A stretch of DNA of 64,000 nt. Origin: Acidobacteriota bacterium. GTDB lineage: Bacteria > Acidobacteriota > UBA890 > WLXD01. The stretch is from contig WLXD01000002.1 in NCBI GenBank assembly GCA_012103255.1, positions 806,001 to 870,000 of the forward strand, written 5' to 3'. Numbering within the stretch: position 1 is the stretch's first letter; each line of letters begins with the position of its first letter. This document shows, piece after piece, positions 18,113-27,313 of this stretch. Under the pieces are notes generated by a model. The model made no database searches, had not been told where the DNA came from, and was given only the letters and a program-made list of their open reading frames with translations. The position numbers and the translations under genes are program-made.

Positions 18113-18936
18113 ACGGCACCGGACCCCATCACTCTGCACCGGCTAGATGGCAAGGGCTCAGCCGAACCTGGCTTGTCGTCGGGCTACTGGGCGTACTGGC
18201 GGCAGCTACGCTCGACCACTACGGCTATCACGCGAACATCCACGCCGACGACGTCTCACGCGCACGGTTCAATCTCGTAAGTGACAGCAGCGCAGCCGCT
18301 GCCTACGGCATCCTCTTGACGTACGCAGTCGCGGGACTAGGCTGGCTCGCCGCCTATCTCGCGCCGGAAGGCTCTCGGCAGCGGTCCTCGACCAGCATAG
18401 TCGCCGTGCTGTTCAGCGCAATGGCCATCGACGATCACGCCTATCTTCACGAACGTGTGGGCCCGATGCTCCGATCCATGGCAGAGCGAAGCAGTCTCAC
18501 AGAGTGGATCGCGGCGTATCCCAGCTACTTCTGGCAGGTGAGCGTAGCGCCGATCTATGGAGTGCTCGGCTGCTATTCCGCCTGGTTTCTCTGGAAGAAC
18601 GTCGAACACCGTCGCGTACGGTGGCTTCCGCTGCTGGCGGTGCTGTGCTGGATAGGCGCCGTCGGCCTGGACTTTGCCGAAGGGCTCGACGCTCATACCC
18701 CAGGCCATCCGTATACCCGGCTAGCTCAGGGCTACGGGATGCAGGAGTTCGCCCAGGCGACATTCGATCGGCAACCCTACGACATGATCGTGCACTTCGG
18801 TCGCGTCGTGGAGGAGTGCCTTGAAACGACAGGCGTAGTACTTTTCGGCGCGGCGATTCTGCTGCTCGTAGGGCAATCTGTTGGGCGCGTCCGCAGGCAA
18901 GTCGCCACAGCTACAGAATCCGTCGTCGACGCCTGA
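18109..18936 (+). CDS. Multi-TM membrane protein, unknown function, putative CTG start
   Basis: About 275 residues with five or so TM segments: WLVVGLLGVLAAATL, YGILLTYAVAGLGWLAAYLA, VAVLFSAMAI, PLLAVLCWIGAVGLDFAEG and VVLFGAAILLLVGQSVG. Acidic/His clusters (AIDDHAYLHERV; DHYGYHANIHADD) sit near the membrane and could bind metal. The frame has no ATG/GTG/TTG before TTG 18316, which would delete the first TM. CTG at 18109 overlaps the upstream TGA (CTGA) and includes the whole first TM, so it is proposed as start; TTG 18316 is the conservative alternative. Likely in operon with the YncE-like gene. Confidence 0.6.
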   Translation: MNGTGPHHSAPARWQGLSRTWLVVGLLGVLAAATLDHYGYHANIHADDVSRARFNLVSDSSAAAAYGILLTYAVAGLGWLAAYLAPEGSRQRSSTSIVAVLFSAMAIDDHAYLHERVGPMLRSMAERSSLTEWIAAYPSYFWQVSVAPIYGVLGCYSAWFLWKNVEHRRVRWLPLLAVLCWIGAVGLDFAEGLDAHTPGHPYTRLAQGYGMQEFAQATFDRQPYDMIVHFGRVVEECLETTGVVLFGAAILLLVGQSVGRVRRQVATATESVVDA

Positions 18937-19056
18937 ACGCCAGTTGACAATCATCGCCGCCCGGACGCTCCGGAGCCTCGTCCACGGGCGCGATCGCCGG
19001 CACGGTCTACCGGCCTGATGCCACGTCATTCTAAGTGGTTGTGAAACTTTTTCCAT

Positions 19057-19086
19057 ATACTATGTGTCACATAGTATGTTCTCCGA
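19057..19086 (+). promoter_or_regulatory. Perfect palindromic operator before NHL-lipoprotein gene
   Basis: Ten-bp arms ATACTATGTG (19057-19066) and CACATAGTAT (19068-19077) around a single T, then GTTCTCC (19078-19084). The right arm and GTTCTCC also occur at 10881-10900. TATACT inside the left part could be a -10 element, so binding would block transcription. Confidence 0.7.
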
Positions 19087-19144
19087 GGCAGAGAGGCGCA
19101 CAGCAGAAACACTCCACCGCACCCCGCCCTGTGAGGTCACCACA

Positions 19145-20071
19145 ATGGGATTCCAACGGTCGCAACGACCCGCTCTGTTGATAACCCCGATGCTCGTCGC
19201 GTTCGGATGTGTGGCAGCAGCCACCCCGGAACTCCCGCCCGACGACAGACACCGAGTCGACACGGTGACGTTGTCGACAGAACTCGAGTCGCTCGGCGGA
19301 ATCGGCGGTCTGTCGATGGATGCGGCGGGCAACGTGATCATGGCGAACTTCAATCGCTACGTCTGGCGTATTTCGCCCGAGGGCACTGTTGAGGTTCTTG
19401 CAGACGACTTCGAAGCAGCATCGGGCAACACCGTGCTGGCAAGCGGCGACATTTTGCAGGCCGACTTCAACCGCCAGGCGGTCTATCGCATCAGTGCCGC
19501 GGACGGTTCGCAGTCGGTCTTCTCCGATAGCGGCTTCGAAGGCCCGGTCGGTCTCGAAGAAGGACCCGATGGATCGATCTATGTCGCCAACTTCTCTGGC
19601 GGCTACATCTCGACCATTCCGCCAGGCGGCGGGCCCGCAGAGATGTTTGCACGTCATGATGCGATGATGAACCCGAACTCGATCGTGCGTCATGACTCCG
19701 GCGACTTCTACGTCGCTGACCTGCGAAACCCGACCGTGTTCAAGATCTCGGCCACCGGAGACGTGACGGAACTCGCCACGCTGCCAGGCCAGGCCAACGG
19801 CCACGTAACCGTGGCTGACGGCGCTCTCTATCTGACGCAGCTCATGGATCACCGCATCATGCGCGTAGAACTCGATGGTGCGTTCACAGCTGCCGCAGGC
19901 ACCGGCACACGTGGGTTCGACGACACCGGTGAGGAACCTGGAACCGTTTCCTACCCCAACGGGATCGTCACGGACGTGAGCGGAGACTTCCTCTATTTCA
20001 ATAGCCACCGAGGCGTCATGCGCGGTGGAGAGCGTGGCGACATCCTTCTGCGTCGCATCCGTATCGAATGA
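19145..20071 (+). CDS. Exported NHL/SMP-30-like beta-propeller lipoprotein
   Basis: 308 residues from ATG 19145 (GAGG eight bases upstream). N-terminus ALLITPMLVAFGC-VAA looks like a lipoprotein signal, although Phe at the position before Gly is unusual. Repeats of the SMP-30/NHL type: GGIGGLSMDAAGNVIMANF, GPVGLEEGPDGSIYVANF, MNPNSIVRHDSGDFYVADL, YPNGIVTDVSGDFLYFNS. Possibly a lactonase-like or ligand-binding propeller. Its stop overlaps the ATG of the CPBP protease gene, so the two are coupled. Confidence 0.75.
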   Translation: MGFQRSQRPALLITPMLVAFGCVAAATPELPPDDRHRVDTVTLSTELESLGGIGGLSMDAAGNVIMANFNRYVWRISPEGTVEVLADDFEAASGNTVLASGDILQADFNRQAVYRISAADGSQSVFSDSGFEGPVGLEEGPDGSIYVANFSGGYISTIPPGGGPAEMFARHDAMMNPNSIVRHDSGDFYVADLRNPTVFKISATGDVTELATLPGQANGHVTVADGALYLTQLMDHRIMRVELDGAFTAAAGTGTRGFDDTGEEPGTVSYPNGIVTDVSGDFLYFNSHRGVMRGGERGDILLRRIRIE

Positions 20072-20991
20072 TGAACGCTTTCCAAGATCCGGCGGCCGCG
20101 GCCGCTACCGAACGCGATGCCCTCCGCCCGCTCGGACTGCCGATGGCGATCGCCTGGTTCGGCATCCCGTCGGCGGTGATCACATGGTCTCTCTTCGTCG
20201 GCATCGGTCTCCTGAGATCAGCCGGATACCCGGCGTTCGGGATCTTCCTGGCGGTGTTCATCCTTCCACTGTCGTGCCTGTTTGCGGTGGCACTGGCAGG
20301 CTATCGATGGGAGCAGCGGCCCTGGAACTGGCCCCTGTTCCGCGACCGCATGCGGCTTCAGACACCGCGCGGCGCCAGCATGTGGCTATGGATCCTTGGC
20401 CTGACCGTGTTGTGGATCCCCATACCCCTGCCAGGTATCTATCCCGTGGCCGCCGTACTCGGCGGGCTCGCCGTGTTGGCGGAAGGGGCTCGCGGCCGGC
20501 GCGCAGGCACTCTCCTCGCGGCCGTGATCGGGTTCGTGACATTCGCGGCCTACGCGCCGCAGATCCTCGCCCCACTCGGTTCAGTCGCGTTCTACACAAT
20601 GCCCGTCGAGGTCAACAACTTCATGGGCCAGATCCAGCCGGGCTCGTTCTTTGGCATTGCCCTTCACGGTCAATGGTGGCTACCGGTCTTCTATCTGTTC
20701 CCGGTGATGTTCCTCAACATCTTCGGTGAGGAACTCCTCTGGAGAGGGTTGTTGCTACCTCGCCAGGAGTTGGTCTACGGCCGCTGGGCATGGGTGGTCC
20801 ACGGCCTGCTCTGGACGGCATTCCACATCTTCTGGGCACCGAATCTCGCGCTGCTCTTGATGCGTGCTCCCGGGTATCTCGCGCTAGCGTTCGTCTGCCA
20901 GCGGCTCCAGAACACCTGGCCGGGGATCATCGCCCACTTCGTGGGCAACAGTCCCGTTCTGCTCTTGATCATAGGCGGTGTGATGAGCTGA
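20068..20991 (+). CDS. CPBP-family intramembrane metalloprotease
   Basis: 307 residues, about eight TM segments. Motif 1 is GEELLWRG (EE-x3-R), motif 2 HGLLWTAFHIFW with the conserved His, and a third region LQNTWPGIIAHFVGNS with His/Asn, as in CAAX protease/bacteriocin-processing (CPBP, Abi) proteins. Acts within the membrane; substrate unknown. The ATG overlaps the upstream lipoprotein gene by four bases, so processing or export of that lipoprotein is one possibility (inference). Confidence 0.87.
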   Translation: MMNAFQDPAAAAATERDALRPLGLPMAIAWFGIPSAVITWSLFVGIGLLRSAGYPAFGIFLAVFILPLSCLFAVALAGYRWEQRPWNWPLFRDRMRLQTPRGASMWLWILGLTVLWIPIPLPGIYPVAAVLGGLAVLAEGARGRRAGTLLAAVIGFVTFAAYAPQILAPLGSVAFYTMPVEVNNFMGQIQPGSFFGIALHGQWWLPVFYLFPVMFLNIFGEELLWRGLLLPRQELVYGRWAWVVHGLLWTAFHIFWAPNLALLLMRAPGYLALAFVCQRLQNTWPGIIAHFVGNSPVLLLIIGGVMS

Positions 20992-21024
20992 CTCGGCCCG
21001 CGTCGGTTCCTCTTGCTTGGTCAC

Positions 21025-21057
21025 GTGGACATATATATCGTTGCTATATATCGCCAC
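21025..21057. promoter_or_regulatory. Candidate PadR operator dyad
   Basis: Inverted repeat with 13-bp arms (21025-21037 and 21045-21057; 11 of 13 pairs), GTGG...CCAC outermost and ATATATA-type inner arms, spacer TCGTTGC. Thirty bp before the PadR start; the A+T content is striking against the local background. Confidence 0.65.
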
Positions 21058-21086
21058 GCTGAAGACTAGGTCAAGGACAAACCGTG

Positions 21087-21419
21087 ATGTTCAGCCCCGC
21101 CCTCAAGAAGGGCAGTACCGAACTACTCCTGCTCTCGCTGCTGGAGGCCCGGCCGCGACACGGCTACGAGATCGGGAAGCTCATCGAGTCCCGCTCGGGC
21201 GGCAAGCTGACTTTCCAGATCCCATCGCTGTACCCGACCTTGAAGCGACTCGAAGAGCAAGGGCTCGTTTCGAGCCGTTGGGTGGAGGAGCCTGGCGAGC
21301 GTCGACGAAAGTTCTATAGCCTCACGCGCCCGGGTAAGAAGGCGCTCGGCGAGCAACGGGCTCACTGGCGGGAGTACGTCGAAACGGTGAACCTCATCAT
21401 CGAACCGGGGAACGCATGA
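21087..21419 (+). CDS. PadR-family transcriptional repressor
   Basis: 110 residues. Typical PadR wording: KGSTELLLLSLLEARPRHGYEIG, then IPSLYPTLKRLEEQGLVSS and wing RRRKFYSLTRPGKKAL, followed by the short C-terminal helix. ATG 21087 is preferred over the adjacent GTG 21084. Translationally coupled (ATGA) to the ADOP permease, and preceded by a long A+T-rich dyad. Confidence 0.92.
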   Translation: MFSPALKKGSTELLLLSLLEARPRHGYEIGKLIESRSGGKLTFQIPSLYPTLKRLEEQGLVSSRWVEEPGERRRKFYSLTRPGKKALGEQRAHWREYVETVNLIIEPGNA

Positions 21420-24154
21420 GCGTGTCACCGCAGTACTGGGTTCACTGGGTCCGTGCTCGTCTCCCACTCCACGACCTGGTTGAGACCGACGCCCATGATG
21501 TGATCGCCGAAGTCGCTCAATTGCTCGAGCAGCACTACGACGATCTCCGAGCGAGTGGCGCCACCGAGTTCGCGGCGAAGGAAGCGACCGAGAACCACAT
21601 CAACGACTGGGATCAGCTCGGCGACGACCTTCTCAAGAACATGAAGTCTCGGCAGAAGTCAGTCGAAACGCGCGCACTAGAGCGGATCGACAACGGCTCG
21701 GTCACGCGCTCGGGCATCCACTGGCTGAGTGATGCCGCCAGGGACGTCCTTCTCGCGGTCCGGAGCGTCCGGCAGGAGCCGCTAACGAGCCTGGTGATGA
21801 TCACAACACTGGCTCTCGGTATCGGTGCGACGGCCGCGATCTACTCACTGGTGGAAGCGGTCGTCCTGCGTCCGCTCCCCTACCCCGAGTCCGACCGCCT
21901 CGGCGTGATCACATTCACCGGCCAGGGCGTCGAAGACTCCATCGCAATCACGCCCTCCGACGCTATGGACTTCGCCGCCCAGTCCGCCAACCTGAGCGCC
22001 CTCGCGACATACCGCAGCTATTCGAACACCCTGGCCCTACCGGATGATTCGCTGGTCTTCGTGCCGATCGCGGTTGTGCAACCACCAATGCTGGAGCTTC
22101 TCGGGATCACGCCGATGGTCGGGCGGCCCTTCGAGGCTCCCCTCGAAGAGGACCCGCCGGTTTCCGAAGGGCTGATCAGTGCGGAACTCTGGAGCCGGCA
22201 CTTCGGATCGGAAGCAGACATCCTCGGCCGCGAACTCGAGGTTGCGGGCAATTCGGTAATTGTCGTGGGAGTCGTGCCGCACGGCACGCGCTTTCACGCC
22301 CATCCGGAAGGTGAACGCGAGCGCATCGACGTCTGGCTCCCGCAGCCCGCCACGGGCCAGCGTAGCGACCACTTCAACCGTGCCGCGCTGACGCAACTCG
22401 CGGCGGGCGCCACCTTCGAGCAGGCCACGATCGAGATCAACTCCATCGCGGAGCGCTCCCGGAAAGAAACCGGAACGGCCGACATACGCGGAAGCTATGC
22501 CGTAGAACCACTACGCGACCGCCTCGTCGAGAACGTACGGTCAACGCTGTACCTGCTGCTCGGCATCGCGGGCTTTGTTCTGCTGCTGGTGAGCGTGAAC
22601 GTCGCGAATCTGGCACTGGTGCGTGCGCTGGCTCGGAGCCAGGAATGGGCAGTCCGAGCTGCCATCGGTGGGTCGGCCTCGCGGATCATCCGTTTGGCGT
22701 TGACCGAGAGCGCTGTGCTCGCCCTGGCGGGGGGTTTGTTGGGCATCGGCGTAGCGGCCGCCAGTCTGCGAATTCTCCCGCTGCTCATGCCGGACTCCCT
22801 TCCGCGGGTCGCTACGATGGGTATCAACGGGTCAGTACTCGCCTTCACCGTCGCCGTTTCGCTCGCAGCCGCGCTCTTGTCGGGAGTTGCGCCGGCGTGG
22901 CACGCGAGCCGCGCGGGAATGCAGAACGCACTCAAGACCAATGGCCGCAGCTCTGCAGGCGGCAGGGGGCGCGCCAGTCACTTCCTGATCGCTGCGCAGT
23001 TCGCGCTCGCTCTCGTGCTCGTCGTCGGCTCAGCACTCATGCTACGCACCGTGGTGAATCTGTACCGGGTCGATGTGGGATTCGAATCCGAGGGGCTCCT
23101 CACTTTCGAATTCCTCCCAACATGGCGCATGTGGAATGAGCCAGCACTTCGCGTTCAGTTCTACCGCGATGCCGCCGAACAACTCGAGGCCATGCCGGAA
23201 GTCGAATCCGTGAGCTGGACCAACAGCCTCCCACTCTCGGGAGACGGCAATGCAGTGAACTGGGCCTACGACGAGGACACTCTCGGGAGTTTCGGTGAAC
23301 TGGTGTCCTACTTCCGCCGGAGCATGCCGGGGTACTTCGAGACGGTGGGAATCCCGCTACTCGCAGGTCGTGACTTCAGCCATGAAGACGTCGAGAATGA
23401 CCGCTATGTCGCCATCGCGAGCGAACGAATGGCAAACCTGGCATGGCCAGACCAAGACCCGCTCGGCAAACGGATCACGCTCGAGTTCGGTACCGCGGAC
23501 GGCATGGCCGAACTCCGCGAAGTGGAAGTCATCGGCGTCGCTCCCGACTCGCGCGAGGTATCGCTCCACGGCGACGAGCCTCCCCTGACCTATCTCCCAG
23601 CTTGGTCCACCCGCCCTACCAACCGCGCCGTCGTTCGCACTCGCGGCGAGCCCACCGCACTGGTACCAGCCGTGCGCGAACTCATCAGAGAGCTAGGTAT
23701 CCGACGCCCGCTCGACAACGTGCGCGCAGTGAGCCGGAATATCGACGACGCCACCGCGGACAGTCGATTCGTGCTCAGTCTCGCGGCGACCTTCGCAGCC
23801 CTCGCGATGCTTCTGGCAGGGCTTGGTATCTATGGCGTGGTTTCGAACGCTGTCGGGCAGAGGCGCCGGGAGATCGGTGTCCGGATGGCACTCGGCGCCA
23901 CACCCGGTGCCGTGCGCAGCATGGTTCTACGACAAGGGCTCGGCGTAGTGGTGATCGGCCTCGGCGCGGGAACGATGCTCGCTCTCGGGCTGGGCCGGTT
24001 CCTCGCGAGTCGCCTCTACGGGGTCACACCGAATGATCCGCTCACCTTCGCCGCCGTGGTGACGCTTCTGCTGGCCTCCGCCGCGATGGCGTGTCTGCTT
24101 CCGGCGGTCCGAGCCACACGAATCGCGCCCTCCGTCGCGCTGCGCGACGACTGA
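21416..24154 (+). CDS. ADOP-family permease
   Basis: 912 residues. The N-terminal prefix domain (about 1-95) differs from the WYxxQ type of the other copies: HDVIAEVAQLLEQHYDDLRASG is a helical type seen in a second class of PadR-linked permeases. Then TM (LTSLVMITTLALGIGATAAIY), MacB domain (VEAVVLRPLPYPE), FtsX block (LLLVSVNVANLALVRAL; RAAIGGSASRIIRLAL), second MacB domain and C-terminal FtsX block (RREIGVRMALGATPGAV), ending RATRIAPSVAL. Its 3' end faces another ADOP gene 15 bp away. Confidence 0.92.
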   Translation: MSVSPQYWVHWVRARLPLHDLVETDAHDVIAEVAQLLEQHYDDLRASGATEFAAKEATENHINDWDQLGDDLLKNMKSRQKSVETRALERIDNGSVTRSGIHWLSDAARDVLLAVRSVRQEPLTSLVMITTLALGIGATAAIYSLVEAVVLRPLPYPESDRLGVITFTGQGVEDSIAITPSDAMDFAAQSANLSALATYRSYSNTLALPDDSLVFVPIAVVQPPMLELLGITPMVGRPFEAPLEEDPPVSEGLISAELWSRHFGSEADILGRELEVAGNSVIVVGVVPHGTRFHAHPEGERERIDVWLPQPATGQRSDHFNRAALTQLAAGATFEQATIEINSIAERSRKETGTADIRGSYAVEPLRDRLVENVRSTLYLLLGIAGFVLLLVSVNVANLALVRALARSQEWAVRAAIGGSASRIIRLALTESAVLALAGGLLGIGVAAASLRILPLLMPDSLPRVATMGINGSVLAFTVAVSLAAALLSGVAPAWHASRAGMQNALKTNGRSSAGGRGRASHFLIAAQFALALVLVVGSALMLRTVVNLYRVDVGFESEGLLTFEFLPTWRMWNEPALRVQFYRDAAEQLEAMPEVESVSWTNSLPLSGDGNAVNWAYDEDTLGSFGELVSYFRRSMPGYFETVGIPLLAGRDFSHEDVENDRYVAIASERMANLAWPDQDPLGKRITLEFGTADGMAELREVEVIGVAPDSREVSLHGDEPPLTYLPAWSTRPTNRAVVRTRGEPTALVPAVRELIRELGIRRPLDNVRAVSRNIDDATADSRFVLSLAATFAALAMLLAGLGIYGVVSNAVGQRRREIGVRMALGATPGAVRSMVLRQGLGVVVIGLGAGTMLALGLGRFLASRLYGVTPNDPLTFAAVVTLLLASAAMACLLPAVRATRIAPSVALRDD

Positions 24155-24169
24155 CCGTCGCCGCTGCAG

Positions 24170-26833
24170 CTAGTGCGTTCGGAGGGCCTCCATCGGATCG
24201 ACGGCCAGCGCTCGCCGCGCCGGAATCCACGCGGCTGCGACGCCTGCGAGAGCCATCAACAGCGCGACAACAGGGAGCGCCAGCGCCAGGCTTCCGGGAA
24301 TCGCGACCGGCAGCAGCACCGTCGCGCGCGCGAGAGCGAACGCCAACGCTGCGCCGCCCATCAGACCGGTTCCGAGCTGGAGAGCGGTCTGTCTCAGGAC
24401 GGTCCGGAGAACCGAGCGCGAAGAAGCGCCCAGCGCCACGCGTATACCGATTTCTCGCGTACGACGTGTGACGGCCAGCGACGCTAGCGCGTAGACGCCG
24501 GCCAACGACAACAGGAGCACCAGCACTCCGACTACCGCGAGCACTGCACTGCCTCCCTGGAAGCCAGCCCGAATCTCCCAGCCAACATCCGGCAGTGTCT
24601 GCATGTCGGTCACCAGGATGTTCGACTCGACTTCCGCAACTGCATGACGGACCCCCGGTGCGAGTGCAACGGGGTCGCCGGAGGTTCTGATCGTCGCGTA
24701 GAGCATCCAGTCGCCCACCAGCGGGAAGTAGATCTCGCCTCGTACCGTTCGACTTCCGGGGGCCATCTCGAGATCCGGCACCAAACCAACGATCTCTACC
24801 CATTCCGGCTCGGACCCGTTGCTCGCCCCGAGCCGGACACGTCGCCCGAGAGGCGATCTTCCGCCCAGGACCTCGACCACGAAGCTCTCGCTCACCACCG
24901 CCACTCGGCGCGCTCCAGGTCGAGCGTCGTCGGCGTCGAGCAAACGACCCTGCAGCGCCGTGCTGCCCATGAGTTCGAGAAAGCCCGGCCCCACTCGGAC
25001 CAGCTGCGCCAGATGACGCGTGGGGTCGGCTTCCTGAGTGGACTCCAGTTCGAGCGGTCCCATGTCGCCATGTACCCGCGGCAGACTGGAGGCCAGCGCT
25101 ACTTGATCCGCGCCGGGAATCGCGGCGAGGGCGGACTCGATCTCGGTTCGATACTGGTGATGCGCGAGAGCGTCACCTCGCGCCCCAGGCCCGAAGCGCA
25201 ATGGATCGCGTCTGAGGAGAACGGTCAGCACCTTCTCTTCCTCGGTAACAACGGTCTCGCCTGTGAATTGCGCAAACCCTTCGAGGAGCAGCGCCGAGAC
25301 GGTGAGCACCGCGACCGAAACCGCCAGCTGCGTCGAGAGCATCGCGCCGGTACCGCGTCCGAGCGACGCCGCCCCACCCTTGCTCTGGAGCGCGTTGGCG
25401 ACTCTCCGACGCGCCGTCACTCTCAACGCCGGCAACACCCCGGCAACACTGCTGACGAGTACTGCCAGCAGAGCGGCGGTGATGAGGTCCGAGCGGCCCA
25501 TCGACAGGTTCATCCAGAACGGCATGTCCTGATCGACAAACGGGATGATGAGACCGAGGACGCGCACGGCCGCGAGCGTCCCAATCGTCGCCGCGATCGC
25601 ACTCAGAACGAACGACTCGGAGAACATCTGCGACAACAGACGCGCACGTGGAGCACCCAGTGCGGAGCGCACGGCCAATTCCTCAGAACGCTGAGCACAT
25701 CGAGCAAGCACCAGCGTGGAGACATTCAGGGCCACGCCGCCGAGAATCGCCACGAAGAACGCCGTAATCACCAGCGCGACTGGAGTCCCCGCGCCCTCTG
25801 TCGCCGCCTCGATGTAGGGCACCAGCGTAACGGTGCGATCGGGGCCCTCGCGATCTACCCGAGCGCCGAGGGCGAGAGCAGATAGTTCTTGCGTAGCTGG
25901 CACCAGTTCCGTCGGGTCTTCGAGCACAACCCATGTACGAATGTTGCGAGTCCGCAGTTCGCCATCCGGCACGGCCGCATCGAGTGCCGCCTGCCCTAGA
26001 GACAGCGGCACCCACAAGCTGTGCGAAGTCGGGAATCCCCACGCATCAGGCAACACGCCGACGATGGTGTGGGGCACGCCCGCGATGCTCAGGTCGCTAC
26101 CAAGAATGTCCGGATCCCCGGCATATGCGCGCGGATGCTGCCAGACGTATTCGCGCAGGACGACGACCGGTTGAGCGCCCGGTAGGGCGTCCGCCTCGGT
26201 GAGGTGCCGCCCGAGCAAAGGCGCCGGTGCGATACGCGCGAAGGGGCCGGGCGTTACCCGCGCGCCTTCGATGGGTCGAGGCGCCTCGTCCGCAATCTGA
26301 ATCGGAGGCGTGAAGGCTTCGAACGCGCCCACATCTTCCGGTACGTGTGCGTCGGCAACCCACATCATGACTTCCTCGGGCGAGGCGACCACGCGTCCGG
26401 CCTCCGCCTCATGGATGCGGACCTGGTACATGCGATCGCCTCCCTCGATCGGCAACTCAGGCCACGCCAGACCGCGGGCGAGCCAGAACCCGAGGAGAGC
26501 CAGTCCAATCGCCGTGGCCAGGGTCAGGATCGACGTGATCGATGCCATCGGCTGGCGCGCGGCGAGACGTGCACCAACCTTGAGATCGGTGACGCTGAGC
26601 CACCGGCCCGGATGACAGCGACGGATGTTCGCAGGGAGGTCTCCCGCAACCCGGCCCACGCGGTGTGTCAGGAAACCGAGCGTCTGACGGCGGTACCACC
26701 GCCGGGCCGCACGTGGCGAAGCTTCTGCTCCACGCAGCTGAAACTCTTCGATCAGGTCCGCATCGATGTCGTCACGACGTTCGCTCGGCAAGCAGAACCG
26801 CAACACCGCCCGCCAGATGCGAGAGGGATTCAA
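24170..26833 (-). CDS. ADOP-family permease
   Basis: 887 residues. Prefix domain with RRWYRRQTLGFL around residue 45, TM at ITSILTLATAIGLALLGFWL, MacB-like periplasmic domain, FtsX block (NVSTLVLARCAQRSEELAVRS; SALGAPRARLLSQM), and C-terminal FtsX block (TREIGIRVALGASS) ending PARRALAVDPMEAL. The start is TTG 26833, overlapping the PadR TGA (TTGA), consistent with the other four pairs; longer in-frame starts lie inside PadR. More diverged than its neighbours in the first FtsX block. Confidence 0.88.
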   Translation of the reverse strand: MNPSRIWRAVLRFCLPSERRDDIDADLIEEFQLRGAEASPRAARRWYRRQTLGFLTHRVGRVAGDLPANIRRCHPGRWLSVTDLKVGARLAARQPMASITSILTLATAIGLALLGFWLARGLAWPELPIEGGDRMYQVRIHEAEAGRVVASPEEVMMWVADAHVPEDVGAFEAFTPPIQIADEAPRPIEGARVTPGPFARIAPAPLLGRHLTEADALPGAQPVVVLREYVWQHPRAYAGDPDILGSDLSIAGVPHTIVGVLPDAWGFPTSHSLWVPLSLGQAALDAAVPDGELRTRNIRTWVVLEDPTELVPATQELSALALGARVDREGPDRTVTLVPYIEAATEGAGTPVALVITAFFVAILGGVALNVSTLVLARCAQRSEELAVRSALGAPRARLLSQMFSESFVLSAIAATIGTLAAVRVLGLIIPFVDQDMPFWMNLSMGRSDLITAALLAVLVSSVAGVLPALRVTARRRVANALQSKGGAASLGRGTGAMLSTQLAVSVAVLTVSALLLEGFAQFTGETVVTEEEKVLTVLLRRDPLRFGPGARGDALAHHQYRTEIESALAAIPGADQVALASSLPRVHGDMGPLELESTQEADPTRHLAQLVRVGPGFLELMGSTALQGRLLDADDARPGARRVAVVSESFVVEVLGGRSPLGRRVRLGASNGSEPEWVEIVGLVPDLEMAPGSRTVRGEIYFPLVGDWMLYATIRTSGDPVALAPGVRHAVAEVESNILVTDMQTLPDVGWEIRAGFQGGSAVLAVVGVLVLLLSLAGVYALASLAVTRRTREIGIRVALGASSRSVLRTVLRQTALQLGTGLMGGAALAFALARATVLLPVAIPGSLALALPVVALLMALAGVAAAWIPARRALAVDPMEALRTH

Positions 26834-27162
26834 GATGTCGATTCCTCGAGGGCAGCCAGCCCTTCCCACATTGTCGAGTAGGCAGCCTTGGAGCGGCGGG
26901 CAAGTTCCAGACCAGGATCGAGGACGCGATAGTAGCGCCGTGCCCGACCTCCACCGGCATCACGTGGCTCACTCATCTCGGAGCACACGAGGCCATACTC
27001 CTCCATCCGTTGCAACGTCACATAGATCGTGGCCCGCGACAGGTCACGCCCGATACGGCGGTCGATCTCCCGCGCGATCGGCACGCCGTAGGCGCTATCG
27101 CCCAGACGGAGGATCGCCAGGAGGACAAGGAACTCCAACTCACCCAGCGTGGTCTTCGGCAT
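26830..27162 (-). CDS. PadR-family transcriptional repressor
   Basis: 110 residues from ATG 27162, which has GGAG six bases upstream. TTLGELEFLVLLAILRLGDSAYG is the usual PadR N-terminal helix pair, followed by LSRATIYVTLQRMEEYGLVCS and wing RARRYYRVLDPGLELA. An in-frame ATG at 27195 falls inside the operator and has no ribosome site. Coupled to the ADOP permease by TTGA. Confidence 0.9.
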   Translation of the reverse strand: MPKTTLGELEFLVLLAILRLGDSAYGVPIAREIDRRIGRDLSRATIYVTLQRMEEYGLVCSEMSEPRDAGGGRARRYYRVLDPGLELARRSKAAYSTMWEGLAALEESTS

Positions 27163-27185
27163 CGGATCTCCGAGAGGGGATATCG

Positions 27186-27219
27186 TTGATGACATTGTTA
27201 ACGTTTACAATGTCAACAA
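27186..27219. promoter_or_regulatory. Candidate PadR operator dyad
   Basis: Thirteen-bp arms (27186-27198 and 27207-27219), 12 of 13 paired, spacer TAACGTTT. The inner core GACATTGT...ACAATGTC is perfect and shares GACATTGT with the dyad at 16729-16753. Located 24 bp before the chosen PadR start. Confidence 0.75.
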
Positions 27220-27313
27220 TGGACGAGACGCCCGATGAGATCAAGTCGCGCAGTTCAAGGAGCGGTCCTACATCGCGAACAAACAGGGCGCTCCTGAATC
27301 GGGTGGCCGCGAG

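Noticed and set aside
24644-25885. 413-codon open frame on the plus strand
   Set aside because: Antisense of an intact ADOP gene.
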